Source: M3007 sp038203695
GTDB lineage: Bacteria; Bacteroidota; Bacteroidia; Chitinophagales; Saprospiraceae
Reading direction: 5' to 3'
Assembly: GCA_038203695.1 (NCBI GenBank)
Contig: JBBRDQ010000173.1
Coordinates: forward strand, 1-11,122
Length of the DNA: 11,122 bases
Numbering within the stretch: the stretch's first letter is position 1; each line of letters begins with the position of its first letter. The translations under genes were made by a program, and so were the position numbers. The notes beneath the pieces were generated by a model, which was not told the DNA's origin, ran no database searches, and saw nothing but the letters and a program-made list of their open reading frames with translations. This document shows positions 1-6,817 of the stretch, one piece after another.

Positions 1-1946
1 TGTACCCGCGCGCAATCTACTCGCCGGACGCTGCCGACCACACCGTCGAGTCGTGCGCCCTGTACATTGATAACGACCCGGGTACCGATGTTTGCACGCA
101 TGGCTTTTTGCAAATCAGCGGAAATGGAGATTTTAATCGGCCCGCTGCCGGGTGTATAAGTACCTTCCCAGGTGCCTTCCAGGATTTTTTCGGAATCGAT
201 CAGCGTGTCGCGGAAAGTCACCCGGTATTCGCGGTCCCACACCCATTTGGGCATCGATTTGGTAGAATCCACTTCATCCTGCAGTTTGGTTTTATCGTCG
301 ATGGTCTCGATGCGGGTCGTAATAACCGGCACTTGTTGCAGCACCGGCATGCCGCTCGCGAGTACCAAAGCCGCCACGCTGTCCTTGTCGCTGGCCTGAA
401 TATCGAACAGGATCATATTGGGCTGGCTGCCGCTTCCTTTAAATTCTACCTGTTTCAGCAAGAGATTTTGCACCAGAAACAGGGTGGATAACAACATCGT
501 GCCCAGCCCCACGGTCACTACCAGCAACACAGTCTGATTTTCCGGGCGAAATAGATTCGCGATGCCCTGCCGCCACACGTAACTCCATTTGCGGGGAAAA
601 AAGCGCCGCAACAAAAAGGTAAGCAACTGCGCGATGCCAAATAAAATCAGAAACGCCACAGCAATGCCGCCCATGAAATAAAGTGCCTCCTTCCAGTCGC
701 CAATCAGCCACCAGGTGAACAGAAAGACCATCGTGGTAATCAGTGTATAAACGGCCCAGCGCAATGGCCGCGCCGAGGTAGCGTCATCGCCGAATGAAGC
801 GCGTAAGGTGCGCAGGGGCGACGTTTTCAGAATGCCGGACAGCGGCAGTAAGGCAAATAAAACGGCTACGGATAACCCTAAGGCTACGCCCTGCGCAATC
901 GCCGTCCACGAAAAATCGGTACTCACCTCGGCAATCGGCAACAAATCACGCACCAGCAACGGCAATACTTTCTGAATCAGCGAGCCCAATAATGCGCCGG
1001 CCAGGGCGCCCAGCAAGCCAATGCCGGCCACCTGCACCAGATAGACATAAAATGCCTTGCGACCGCTCGCGCCCAGACACCGCAGGATGGCCACAGTCGG
1101 CAATTTGTCCTTGATATAAATGTGTACCGCACCGGCTACCCCGATACAGCCCAGCAGCAAAGCGATAAAACCGACCAGATTGAGGAACGTGCTAAAATTG
1201 CCGAAAGCCGCCCCGATACTGCGTTTGCGCCGACTGACCGTTTCCACATCGACATTGGCTTTGTCCAGTTGTTTTTCGTACGGTTTGATCAATTCATCCG
1301 GATTGGTCGAATCGGGAATTTTGTAAAAATACTGGTAGTCCACCCGACTGCCGCGCTGCACCAGACCCGTAGCATCCAGCCATTGTGCCGGAATAAATAC
1401 CACCGGTGCAATACTCGAAGCGATTCCGGCCCGGCCTGGCGAAGACAGCAATTCACCTTCAATCGGAAAAATCACATTCCCCACTTGGATACTATCGCCC
1501 GGCTGAATATTGAATTGCAACATCAACGCATGGTCGATCAGCGCTTTTTTACCATTGCGGAACGTAGTACCGGCATTTTCAGGCGCCGTTTTCCAGGTTC
1601 CATAAAAAGGATAATTGCCTTCCAGCGCCCGGATCTGCGACAAACGTGTGCCGCCATTGCGCGGGAAACGCACCATGCTTGCAAAATTAGTCACACTGGA
1701 TTTTTCTCCTTGCGGCACCGCGAATTTGGCCAGAATCGTATCCGGCGCGGGCTGGTTGGCGCTCACCATCAAGTCCGCGCCCAGCAGCGTTTTGGCTTCG
1801 CGGTTGATATCGTTGGTCAGATTGACAGAAAACGAGCGCACGGCCGTCAACGCGGCAATTCCGGCGGTGATCGCCGAAATAAACAGCAGCAAACGGGCGC
1901 GATTACGCCGGCTGTCACGCCAAGCCATTTTAAGTATAAAGTTCAT
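1..1946 (-). CDS. FtsX/YbbP-type ABC transporter permease (C-terminus cut off by window edge)
   Basis: An open frame runs from the ATG at 1946 leftward to the window edge without a stop, giving about 648 visible residues that begin MNFILKMAWRDSRRNRARLL. The architecture is that of large FtsX-family permeases of the YbbP type (about 800 residues). There is an N-terminal membrane segment (about residues 13-35), then a MacB-like extracytoplasmic domain. A first FtsX membrane block follows, with helices near residues 248-275, 298-325 and 345-367. Two or three central helices lie near 394-447, and another near 467-495 opens the second half, followed by a second extracytoplasmic domain that is cut off. 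The motif AILRCLGASGRKAF (about 286-300) is the typical FtsX cytoplasmic loop. Such permeases pair with a LolD/YbbA-like ATPase and move lipids, lipoproteins or similar cargo across the envelope. No ATPase gene is seen here; it may lie beyond the left edge. It follows the acetyltransferase gene on the same strand after a 172-base gap. The family is fairly sure, the substrate unknown. Confidence 0.88.
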   Translation of the reverse strand, partial: MNFILKMAWRDSRRNRARLLLFISAITAGIAALTAVRSFSVNLTNDINREAKTLLGADLMVSANQPAPDTILAKFAVPQGEKSSVTNFASMVRFPRNGGTRLSQIRALEGNYPFYGTWKTAPENAGTTFRNGKKALIDHALMLQFNIQPGDSIQVGNVIFPIEGELLSSPGRAGIASSIAPVVFIPAQWLDATGLVQRGSRVDYQYFYKIPDSTNPDELIKPYEKQLDKANVDVETVSRRKRSIGAAFGNFSTFLNLVGFIALLLGCIGVAGAVHIYIKDKLPTVAILRCLGASGRKAFYVYLVQVAGIGLLGALAGALLGSLIQKVLPLLVRDLLPIAEVSTDFSWTAIAQGVALGLSVAVLFALLPLSGILKTSPLRTLRASFGDDATSARPLRWAVYTLITTMVFLFTWWLIGDWKEALYFMGGIAVAFLILFGIAQLLTFLLRRFFPRKWSYVWRQGIANLFRPENQTVLLVVTVGLGTMLLSTLFLVQNLLLKQVEFKGSGSQPNMILFDIQASDKDSVAALVLASGMPVLQQVPVITTRIETIDDKTKLQDEVDSTKSMPKWVWDREYRVTFRDTLIDSEKILEGTWEGTYTPGSGPIKISISADLQKAMRANIGTRVVINVQGARLDGVVGSVRRVDCARV

Positions 1947-2118
1947 AAGTTGTGTGGACTGTTCGGCGGATTTCCAGACCCGCCGGGGTACAGGCGACAG
2001 ACTTTGGAAGCCTGCCTTATTATTGTCAGGCGTACAACGACAACACACCGCAAGGGTTGAGGGATTGGACAAAAAATCGGATAAAAAGTCGTTGTTTAGA
2101 GACAAACACGCGTTTTGC

Positions 2119-2652
2119 TCAAATAGATCGGGTCATGGTGTGAATGCCACGGTACTCCAGCCGCATCCGGTGAAACAAGGTCGCATCCAGTTGCTCACTG
2201 TGCAAAAGTTGAAATCCCTGCCTTTCGTACACCTGCACCGGGCCGCACGCCATCACCATCAGCCATACGGCATGGCGCTTTAGTTGGCGAGCGCGTTCCA
2301 CCGCAAATTCGATTAGGTATTGCCCACAGCCTTTGCCAAAAAACGCCGGCATCAGGTAGACTTTTTCCAGGTAAAGTGCATTGGGTTCGGATCCGTCGGG
2401 CAGGGCTTTTTGCAATACAAGTTTCAGAAACCCAATGGTTTGGCCGGTATGGTCAGTTGCCAGCCAGTATTCAGTATTGGGGCTGATCAACTCTGCGCCC
2501 AGTTTTTCCTGATTGAAACAAAAATGCACGTACCAGTCCATGCCGCCTTCATACCAGATGTGCGGGTAATACGGTTCATACGTGGCGCGTCCGACGGCTT
2601 GCAGTAATGGCAAATCTTCGGCCGTAAGTTTTTTTAGCGAAATATTCATCAT
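2119..2652 (-). CDS. GNAT-family N-acetyltransferase
   Basis: This 177-residue protein has the size and order of a single-domain GNAT acetyltransferase, which transfers the acetyl group of acetyl-CoA to an amine on a small molecule or protein. Motif A, the pyrophosphate-binding signature, is visible around residues 95-114 (LEKVYLMPAFFGKGCGQYL), where GKGCGQ is the Q/R-x-x-G-x-G/A-like turn. The C-terminal strand and helix (about 129-147, ending VYERQGF) match the usual 'YxxxGF' segment of motif B. The N-terminus holds a YEPYYPHIWYEGGMDWY stretch that probably lines the acceptor site. Two adjacent ATGs (2652 and 2649) are possible starts, and the sequence does not decide between them. It lies upstream of the ABC permease on the same strand and diverges from citrate synthase. 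The acceptor cannot be inferred from sequence alone. Confidence 0.85.
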   Translation of the reverse strand: MMNISLKKLTAEDLPLLQAVGRATYEPYYPHIWYEGGMDWYVHFCFNQEKLGAELISPNTEYWLATDHTGQTIGFLKLVLQKALPDGSEPNALYLEKVYLMPAFFGKGCGQYLIEFAVERARQLKRHAVWLMVMACGPVQVYERQGFQLLHSEQLDATLFHRMRLEYRGIHTMTRSI

Positions 2653-2769
2653 CTGATTGGCTCGTGAAGATATTGTTTAAGGCTTAAAAAGAGAAATGCT
2701 TAGGATAACCAAAAAGGATGTTTTTTGCGTAAAGTTCTTGCAAGATTCCCCATCCGCAGCGAAAAAACG

Positions 2770-2777
2770 TACCTTTG
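2770..2777 (+). promoter_or_regulatory. Bacteroidota -7 promoter element ahead of citrate synthase
   Basis: TACCTTTG matches the Bacteroidota sigma-ABfr -7 consensus TAnnTTTG exactly and lies 34 bases before the citrate synthase ATG, which predicts a short 5' leader. No -33 TTG sits at the usual 17-23-base spacing; the nearest upstream TTG (2738-2740) is about 29 bases away, so the -33 box is weak or absent. On the opposite strand, just downstream, TAATTTTTG is one base longer than the consensus and might serve the divergent acetyltransferase gene, but that is weaker. Confidence 0.6.
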
Positions 2778-2811
2778 CGCAAAAATTACGCCCTAACCTT
2801 TTCGACACATA

Positions 2812-4143
2812 ATGGATCAATTAAAACAACAATTTTTCGAGAAATCGCAGGCCCTCGCGAAAGAGGTCAAAGAATTGCTCAAAGAACACGGCGATAAAAA
2901 GATAGATGACGTGGTGCTTGAGCAGGTGTATGGCGGCATGCGCGATATCACCAGCATGATCTGGGAACCATCCTTATTAGATGCTGAAGAAGGCATTCGG
3001 TTCCGTGGATATTCGATTCCGGAGCTGCGCGAAAAACTTCCCCGTGCACCCGGTGGCAAAGAGCCATTGCCGGAAGGATTGTTCTGGCTGATGCTCGTCG
3101 GTGAGATTCCCACCAAGGAGCAGGTGAAATGGTTGACGGACGCCTGGGTACGCCGGGCCAATGTACCCGAACACGTTTTCAAGGCAATTGATGCCCTGCC
3201 GGTAGAAGCGCACCCGATGACGCAGTTGTCAGTCGGTATCCTGGCGATGCAAACTACCAGCGTATTTGCGCAGCGGTACAATACCGGCATGAATAAATCG
3301 GAATACTGGGATGCCACGTATGAAGATGCCATGAATCTGATCGCTCGTTTGCCACGGGTAGCCGCCTATATTTTTCGTCGGGTATACCACAATGGCGAGC
3401 AGGTGCTGCCGGATATTTCGATGGATTGGGGCGGTAATTTTGCCCATATGCTCGGTTTCGAAGACGCAGGTTTTCACGAATACATGCGTCTGTTCCTCAC
3501 CATCCATGCCGATCACGAAGGCGGTAACGCTTCGGCGCACACCATGCACCTGGCTGGGTCTACCCTGAGCGACCCGTACCTGGCATTCAGCGCTTCGATG
3601 AATGCGCTGGCAGGCCCGTTGCATGGCCTGGCTAATCAGGAAGTGATCCGCTGGATCCAGAAAATGATCGATACGCTGGGCACCACCAAGCCGACGCGTG
3701 AACAGATCGCTGAATATATCAAAACCACACTGGCTTCGGGTCGCGTTATTCCGGGGTATGGACACGCGGTTTTGCGCAAACCCGATCCACGGTTTATGGC
3801 GCAGCGCCACTTTGCCGAAGCCAATGTGCAGGGCAGCGATTTGGTCGAAATCGTCTGGAAGATTTTTGATGTGGTGCCGCCAATCCTGAGCAGCCTGGGT
3901 AAAGTGAAAAACCCGTGGCCCAATGTCGATGCACACTCCGGGGCATTGTTGATCCATTACGGCATGAAAGAATACAACTATTATACGGTATTATTTGGCG
4001 TAAGTCGTTCGCTCGGTGTATTGGCCGCTCAATGCTGGAGCCGCGCACTGGGATTGCCGCTCGAGCGCCCAAAATCGGTTACGACGGAATGGGTGAAAGC
4101 ATTTTTGAAAAAAGAATACGGTACGGTTAATATGGAAGCATAA
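2812..4143 (+). CDS. gltA: Citrate synthase, eukaryote-like (si) type
   Basis: This 443-residue enzyme condenses acetyl-CoA and oxaloacetate to citrate, the entry step of the TCA cycle, in the cytoplasm. The three catalytic residues are visible in their signature motifs: His271 in ALAGPLHGLANQEV, His318 in IPGYGHAVLRKPDPR and Asp373 in PNVDAHSG. They correspond to pig His274, His320 and Asp375. Arg399 in FGVSRSLGVLA matches the substrate-binding arginine, and HADHEGGNASAHT (232-244) is the expected conserved segment. The wording of the motifs and the C-terminal SRALGLPLERPKS follow mitochondrial citrate synthases rather than the hexameric NADH-sensitive GltA of Proteobacteria. The length fits the family. 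The ATG at 2812 follows the TACCTTTG promoter element closely and gives a full-length N-terminus. The gene diverges from the acetyltransferase, and a stem-loop begins 51 bases after its stop. The symbol is used functionally, since the protein belongs to the other subclass. Confidence 0.97.
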   Translation: MDQLKQQFFEKSQALAKEVKELLKEHGDKKIDDVVLEQVYGGMRDITSMIWEPSLLDAEEGIRFRGYSIPELREKLPRAPGGKEPLPEGLFWLMLVGEIPTKEQVKWLTDAWVRRANVPEHVFKAIDALPVEAHPMTQLSVGILAMQTTSVFAQRYNTGMNKSEYWDATYEDAMNLIARLPRVAAYIFRRVYHNGEQVLPDISMDWGGNFAHMLGFEDAGFHEYMRLFLTIHADHEGGNASAHTMHLAGSTLSDPYLAFSASMNALAGPLHGLANQEVIRWIQKMIDTLGTTKPTREQIAEYIKTTLASGRVIPGYGHAVLRKPDPRFMAQRHFAEANVQGSDLVEIVWKIFDVVPPILSSLGKVKNPWPNVDAHSGALLIHYGMKEYNYYTVLFGVSRSLGVLAAQCWSRALGLPLERPKSVTTEWVKAFLKKEYGTVNMEA

Positions 4144-4193
4144 CATTAATAAATAGTAAGACCATCGTTTGGCCTGATTTTTATAGAAACGAC

Positions 4194-4227
4194 GGAGGGT
4201 ACACGGGGTTTGTTCCGTGTACCCTTC
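4194..4227. terminator. Strong stem-loop between citrate synthase and the TPR gene
   Basis: GGAGGGTACACGG (4194-4206) pairs with CCGTGTACCCTTC (4215-4227) in a 13-bp stem with one G-U pair and an 8-base loop. It starts 51 bases after the citrate synthase stop and ends 14 bases before the next ATG. It is best read as the citrate synthase terminator, but the sequence after it (AAATTTAG) has no proper U-run. A role in the leader of the TPR gene is therefore also possible. Confidence 0.5.
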
Positions 4228-4241
4228 AAATTTAGTACACA

Positions 4242-5741
4242 ATGCACAAAAAAAGATCATTTATTCTCTTTTTTACCCTTTTCCTATTGCAATTGCCTGC
4301 GCTGTGGGCCGGGAAATACTTTGATTTTTCTCCCGCCGCCAAAGACGCGTATCAGAAGACGTTAAACCTGCGGTTTGACGAAGCGCGCGTGGTACTCAAC
4401 AACATGAAGCGCAGCGAGCCGGAAAATCTGATGGCCGTTTACGTAGAGAATTACCTGGATTTCCTGACCGTTTTTATCAATGACAACGAAAAGGAATACG
4501 ATCGGCTGGCTAAAAATGAGGACGGCCGTTTGTCGCAACTGGCTTCCGGTGATCGTACTTCTCCCTATTACCTTTTTACCCAGGCGGAAGTGCGCTTGCA
4601 ATGGGCCGTTTTGCGCGGCCGTTTTGGCGATTACCTGTCCAGTTTGAGCGACATAAAACAATCGTACGCTTTGCTGGAAGACAACCAGCGCAAGTTCAGC
4701 TGGTTTGTCGCCAATAAAAAAAGCCTCGGGATTATGCACACCCTGGTGGGCAACGTGCCGGAAGAATACCGCTGGGTCATCCGCACCCTGGGCGGCATGA
4801 GCGGCACTACCGAACAAGGGCTGCAGGAACTGGAAGAAGTACTCACCTATGCTAAAACCAACGATTTTGTCTTTGAAGAAGAGACGCTGGTATCCTACGC
4901 TTTTCTACAACTGTACCTCAATAACCAGAGTGACAAAGCCTGGAATACGCTGAAAAACAGCAAGTTAAATCCTAAAACCAGCCCGCTGGCCGCTTATGCC
5001 ATGGCGACGGTCGGCATGCGGATCGCCCGCAATGATGAAGCGATCCGCTTGTTGCAGGAAGCGCCGAACGGGGCTGGATACTACCCGTTTCACTACCGCA
5101 ATTACCTGCTTGGTCTGGCTAAATTGCGCCGTTTAGATGGCGACGCCAACAAACCATTGCAAGAGTTTCTCAATAATTTCAAAGGGGATAATACGGTCAA
5201 GGAGGGCTATCAGAAACTGGCCTGGTATCACTTGGTGAGCGACAATGAAAACGGTTACCGCACCTACATCGCCTACGCAAAACTAAAGGGAGCAGATAAC
5301 TCCGAACCCGATAAAGCCGCCCTGCGCGAGGCCAAAAGCGGTGAAATGCCCGAACAAAGATTGTTAAAAGCGCGCTTACTTTTTGACGGCGGTTATTACC
5401 AGCGCGCGTATGATCTGCTGAAAGATGCGTCCAATAACTACACCGGCAACCGCAAGCAAAGCCTTGAATACGCCTATCGGTTGGGCCGGATCACCCATAA
5501 AATGGGCAAAAACGCCGATGCCATTCGTTTTTATACCCAGACGATCGACAACGGTGCCAAAGAGCCCTGGTATTTTGCCTGCAACGCCGCCTTGCAGTTG
5601 GGCATATTGTACGAATCGAAAAAAGACCTGCCCAATGCCCGCATTGCGTACAACCGCTGTTTGAAAATTGACCCCGAAGAATATGCCAGCGGCTTACACG
5701 CACAGGCAAAAGCCGGTTTGCAACGCTGCGGTAAAAAGTAG
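4242..5741 (+). CDS. Exported tetratricopeptide-repeat protein of unknown function
   Basis: This 499-residue protein begins with a clear signal peptide: MHKKRS, a hydrophobic core to about residue 20, and a likely signal peptidase I cut after LWA at residue 23. No lipobox cysteine is present, so the product is probably periplasmic. The rest is almost entirely alpha-helical with TPR-like spacing of alanine, tyrosine and leucine. The clearest repeat pair is near the C-terminus: about 409-440 (YRLGRITHKMGKNADAIRFY) and 445-480, with LGILYESKKDLPNARIAYNR followed by CLKIDPEE, a canonical TPR end. TPR arrays act as protein-binding scaffolds; no catalytic motif is visible. The ATG at 4242 is chosen because it starts the signal peptide directly. 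The gene lies 98 bases after citrate synthase, across the stem-loop, and 71 bases before the PKD-cyclophilin lipoprotein. The shared envelope location with that protein is suggestive only. Confidence 0.82.
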   Translation: MHKKRSFILFFTLFLLQLPALWAGKYFDFSPAAKDAYQKTLNLRFDEARVVLNNMKRSEPENLMAVYVENYLDFLTVFINDNEKEYDRLAKNEDGRLSQLASGDRTSPYYLFTQAEVRLQWAVLRGRFGDYLSSLSDIKQSYALLEDNQRKFSWFVANKKSLGIMHTLVGNVPEEYRWVIRTLGGMSGTTEQGLQELEEVLTYAKTNDFVFEEETLVSYAFLQLYLNNQSDKAWNTLKNSKLNPKTSPLAAYAMATVGMRIARNDEAIRLLQEAPNGAGYYPFHYRNYLLGLAKLRRLDGDANKPLQEFLNNFKGDNTVKEGYQKLAWYHLVSDNENGYRTYIAYAKLKGADNSEPDKAALREAKSGEMPEQRLLKARLLFDGGYYQRAYDLLKDASNNYTGNRKQSLEYAYRLGRITHKMGKNADAIRFYTQTIDNGAKEPWYFACNAALQLGILYESKKDLPNARIAYNRCLKIDPEEYASGLHAQAKAGLQRCGKK

Positions 5742-5759
5742 TTTTTATCATAAAAAGTG

Positions 5760-5767
5760 GATATTTG
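5760..5767 (+). promoter_or_regulatory. Possible -7 promoter element ahead of the PKD-cyclophilin gene
   Basis: GATATTTG matches five of the six defined positions of TAnnTTTG and lies 45 bases before the ATG at 5813, downstream of the TPR gene's stop. No -33 box is seen at correct spacing. If real, it gives this gene its own transcript, and it would also explain why an in-frame start at 5765, overlapping this element, is not the right one. Confidence 0.35.
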
Positions 5768-5812
5768 CATCCCGAAATCCTGCTACTGCTCAACTTTTAC
5801 GCTATTTTAAAC

Positions 5813-6697
5813 ATGAAACAATTACAATTTTTACCTTTCCTGGCTGCCGTTACTTTACTCGCGTCTTGCGCCGTAAAACCGGTCGCCAATTTCACCATGC
5901 CGGTGCAAAAAATCGTGGCACCCTCGGAAGTAACCTTTACCAATACTTCGCTGAAAGCCGATACGTATGCCTGGGATTTTGGCGATGGCGGCACCTCCAC
6001 TGAGGCCAATCCAACCCACCGTTTTACGCATAGTGGCAATTATACGGTCACCCTGCAAGCCACCAAAGGCACGAAAAGCGTGGTCCGCAAACAGTTGATC
6101 CAGGTCACGGCACCGGAGCGCTGTCTGATTGAAATCGAAACCGATTTTGGGACTATGGTGGCTGAATTGTATAATTCGACGCCCAAACACCGCGATAATT
6201 TGGTAAAACTGGCGGAAGAAGGCTATTATGACGATTTGTTGTTTCACCGGGTCATCAGTGGATTTATGATCCAGGGTGGCGATCCCGATTCCCGCAATGC
6301 CGCTGCCGGCAAACAGCTGGGCATGGGTGGTCCGAGTTACCAGGTGCCTGCCGAATTCGTCGATTCGCTGGTGCACATCAAAGGTGCCATCTGTGCGGCC
6401 CGCACCTCTAACCCGGAAAAAAAATCGTCCGGCTCCCAGTTCTATATTGTGCAGGGCAGCCCAATAACCGACGATGCCCTGAACCAGATCGAAACGATGA
6501 AACGCTTTCACTACACCCCCGAACAGCGCGCTGCCTACAAAGCCAACGGAGGAACCCCGCAACTTGACCGCGATTATACGGTATACGGCCGGGTAATTAA
6601 AGGACTGGATATCATCGACAAGATCGCCGCAACGCCGACCGGTCCGGCCGACCGCCCGGTAAAAGACGTAAAAATGAAAATAAAGGTGATTAAGTAG
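5813..6697 (+). CDS. PKD domain-cyclophilin peptidyl-prolyl isomerase lipoprotein
   Basis: This 294-residue lipoprotein combines three parts. Residues 1-19 form a lipoprotein signal peptide with lipobox LLASC (Cys19). Residues about 25-98 are a PKD domain with the hallmark YAWDFGDGG (52-60), NPTHRF (66-71) and GNYTVTL (75-81). Residues about 104-294 are a cyclophilin-type peptidyl-prolyl cis-trans isomerase with FHRVISGFMIQGGDP (144-158), including the catalytic-type Arg146 and Gln154, then GSQFYI (207-212) and YGRVIKGLDIID (258-269). It should help fold proteins in the periplasm or at the membrane to which it is anchored. An insertion of about 30 residues (218-249) separates GSQF from LDRDYTVYG, and the usual active-site Trp and His near it read as Gln250 and Tyr255. 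The start at 5813 is preferred over an in-frame start at 5765 because it puts the signal peptide at the N-terminus. The PKD domain probably binds protein or glycan, which is inference. Confidence 0.92.
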   Translation: MKQLQFLPFLAAVTLLASCAVKPVANFTMPVQKIVAPSEVTFTNTSLKADTYAWDFGDGGTSTEANPTHRFTHSGNYTVTLQATKGTKSVVRKQLIQVTAPERCLIEIETDFGTMVAELYNSTPKHRDNLVKLAEEGYYDDLLFHRVISGFMIQGGDPDSRNAAAGKQLGMGGPSYQVPAEFVDSLVHIKGAICAARTSNPEKKSSGSQFYIVQGSPITDDALNQIETMKRFHYTPEQRAAYKANGGTPQLDRDYTVYGRVIKGLDIIDKIAATPTGPADRPVKDVKMKIKVIK

Positions 6698-6727
6698 TTT
6701 TTTGCCTACTTTCACCGACAATAAAGA

Positions 6728-6788
6728 AGATGGTCTCAAAAGGGATGGTTCGGGTTTTCGCCTGACCTAGCCCTTTTGAGGACCATCT
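6728..6788. other. Long near-perfect stem-loop ahead of comM
   Basis: AGATGGTCTCAAAAGGG (6728-6744) pairs with CCCTTTTGAGGACCATCT (6771-6788) apart from one bulged C. The interior continues the stem: GGTTCGGG (6747-6754) against CCTGACC (6761-6767), with a short TTTTCG-like loop. Roughly 24 base pairs form in total. It lies between the isomerase stop (31 bases before) and the comM ATG (29 bases after). There is no U-run on either strand, so it is not a textbook intrinsic terminator. It could be a terminator of another kind, a leader structure of comM, or a small dispersed repeat. Confidence 0.7.
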
Positions 6789-6817
6789 CCTATCCTATCC
6801 TCTAAAGTGTAATTGCT

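Noticed and set aside
439..711. A 90-residue minus-strand frame inside the permease gene.
   Set aside because: It is out of frame with the permease, which reads continuously through this stretch with clear membrane helices.
1122..2060. A 312-residue open frame on the plus strand.
   Set aside because: It lies opposite the ABC permease gene, has no recognisable domain, and its low-complexity Arg/His/Gln-rich protein is typical of an antisense shadow.
3229..3957. A 242-residue open frame on the minus strand.
   Set aside because: It lies entirely opposite citrate synthase, whose catalytic motifs are intact.
5765..5812. An N-terminal extension of the isomerase lipoprotein from an in-frame start at 5765.
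   Set aside because: It would put 16 residues before a perfect lipoprotein signal peptide and overlap a promoter-like element; the ATG at 5813 is the natural start.
5855..6739. A 294-residue open frame on the minus strand.
   Set aside because: It is the antisense shadow of the PKD-cyclophilin gene, whose motifs and lipobox are unmistakable on the plus strand.
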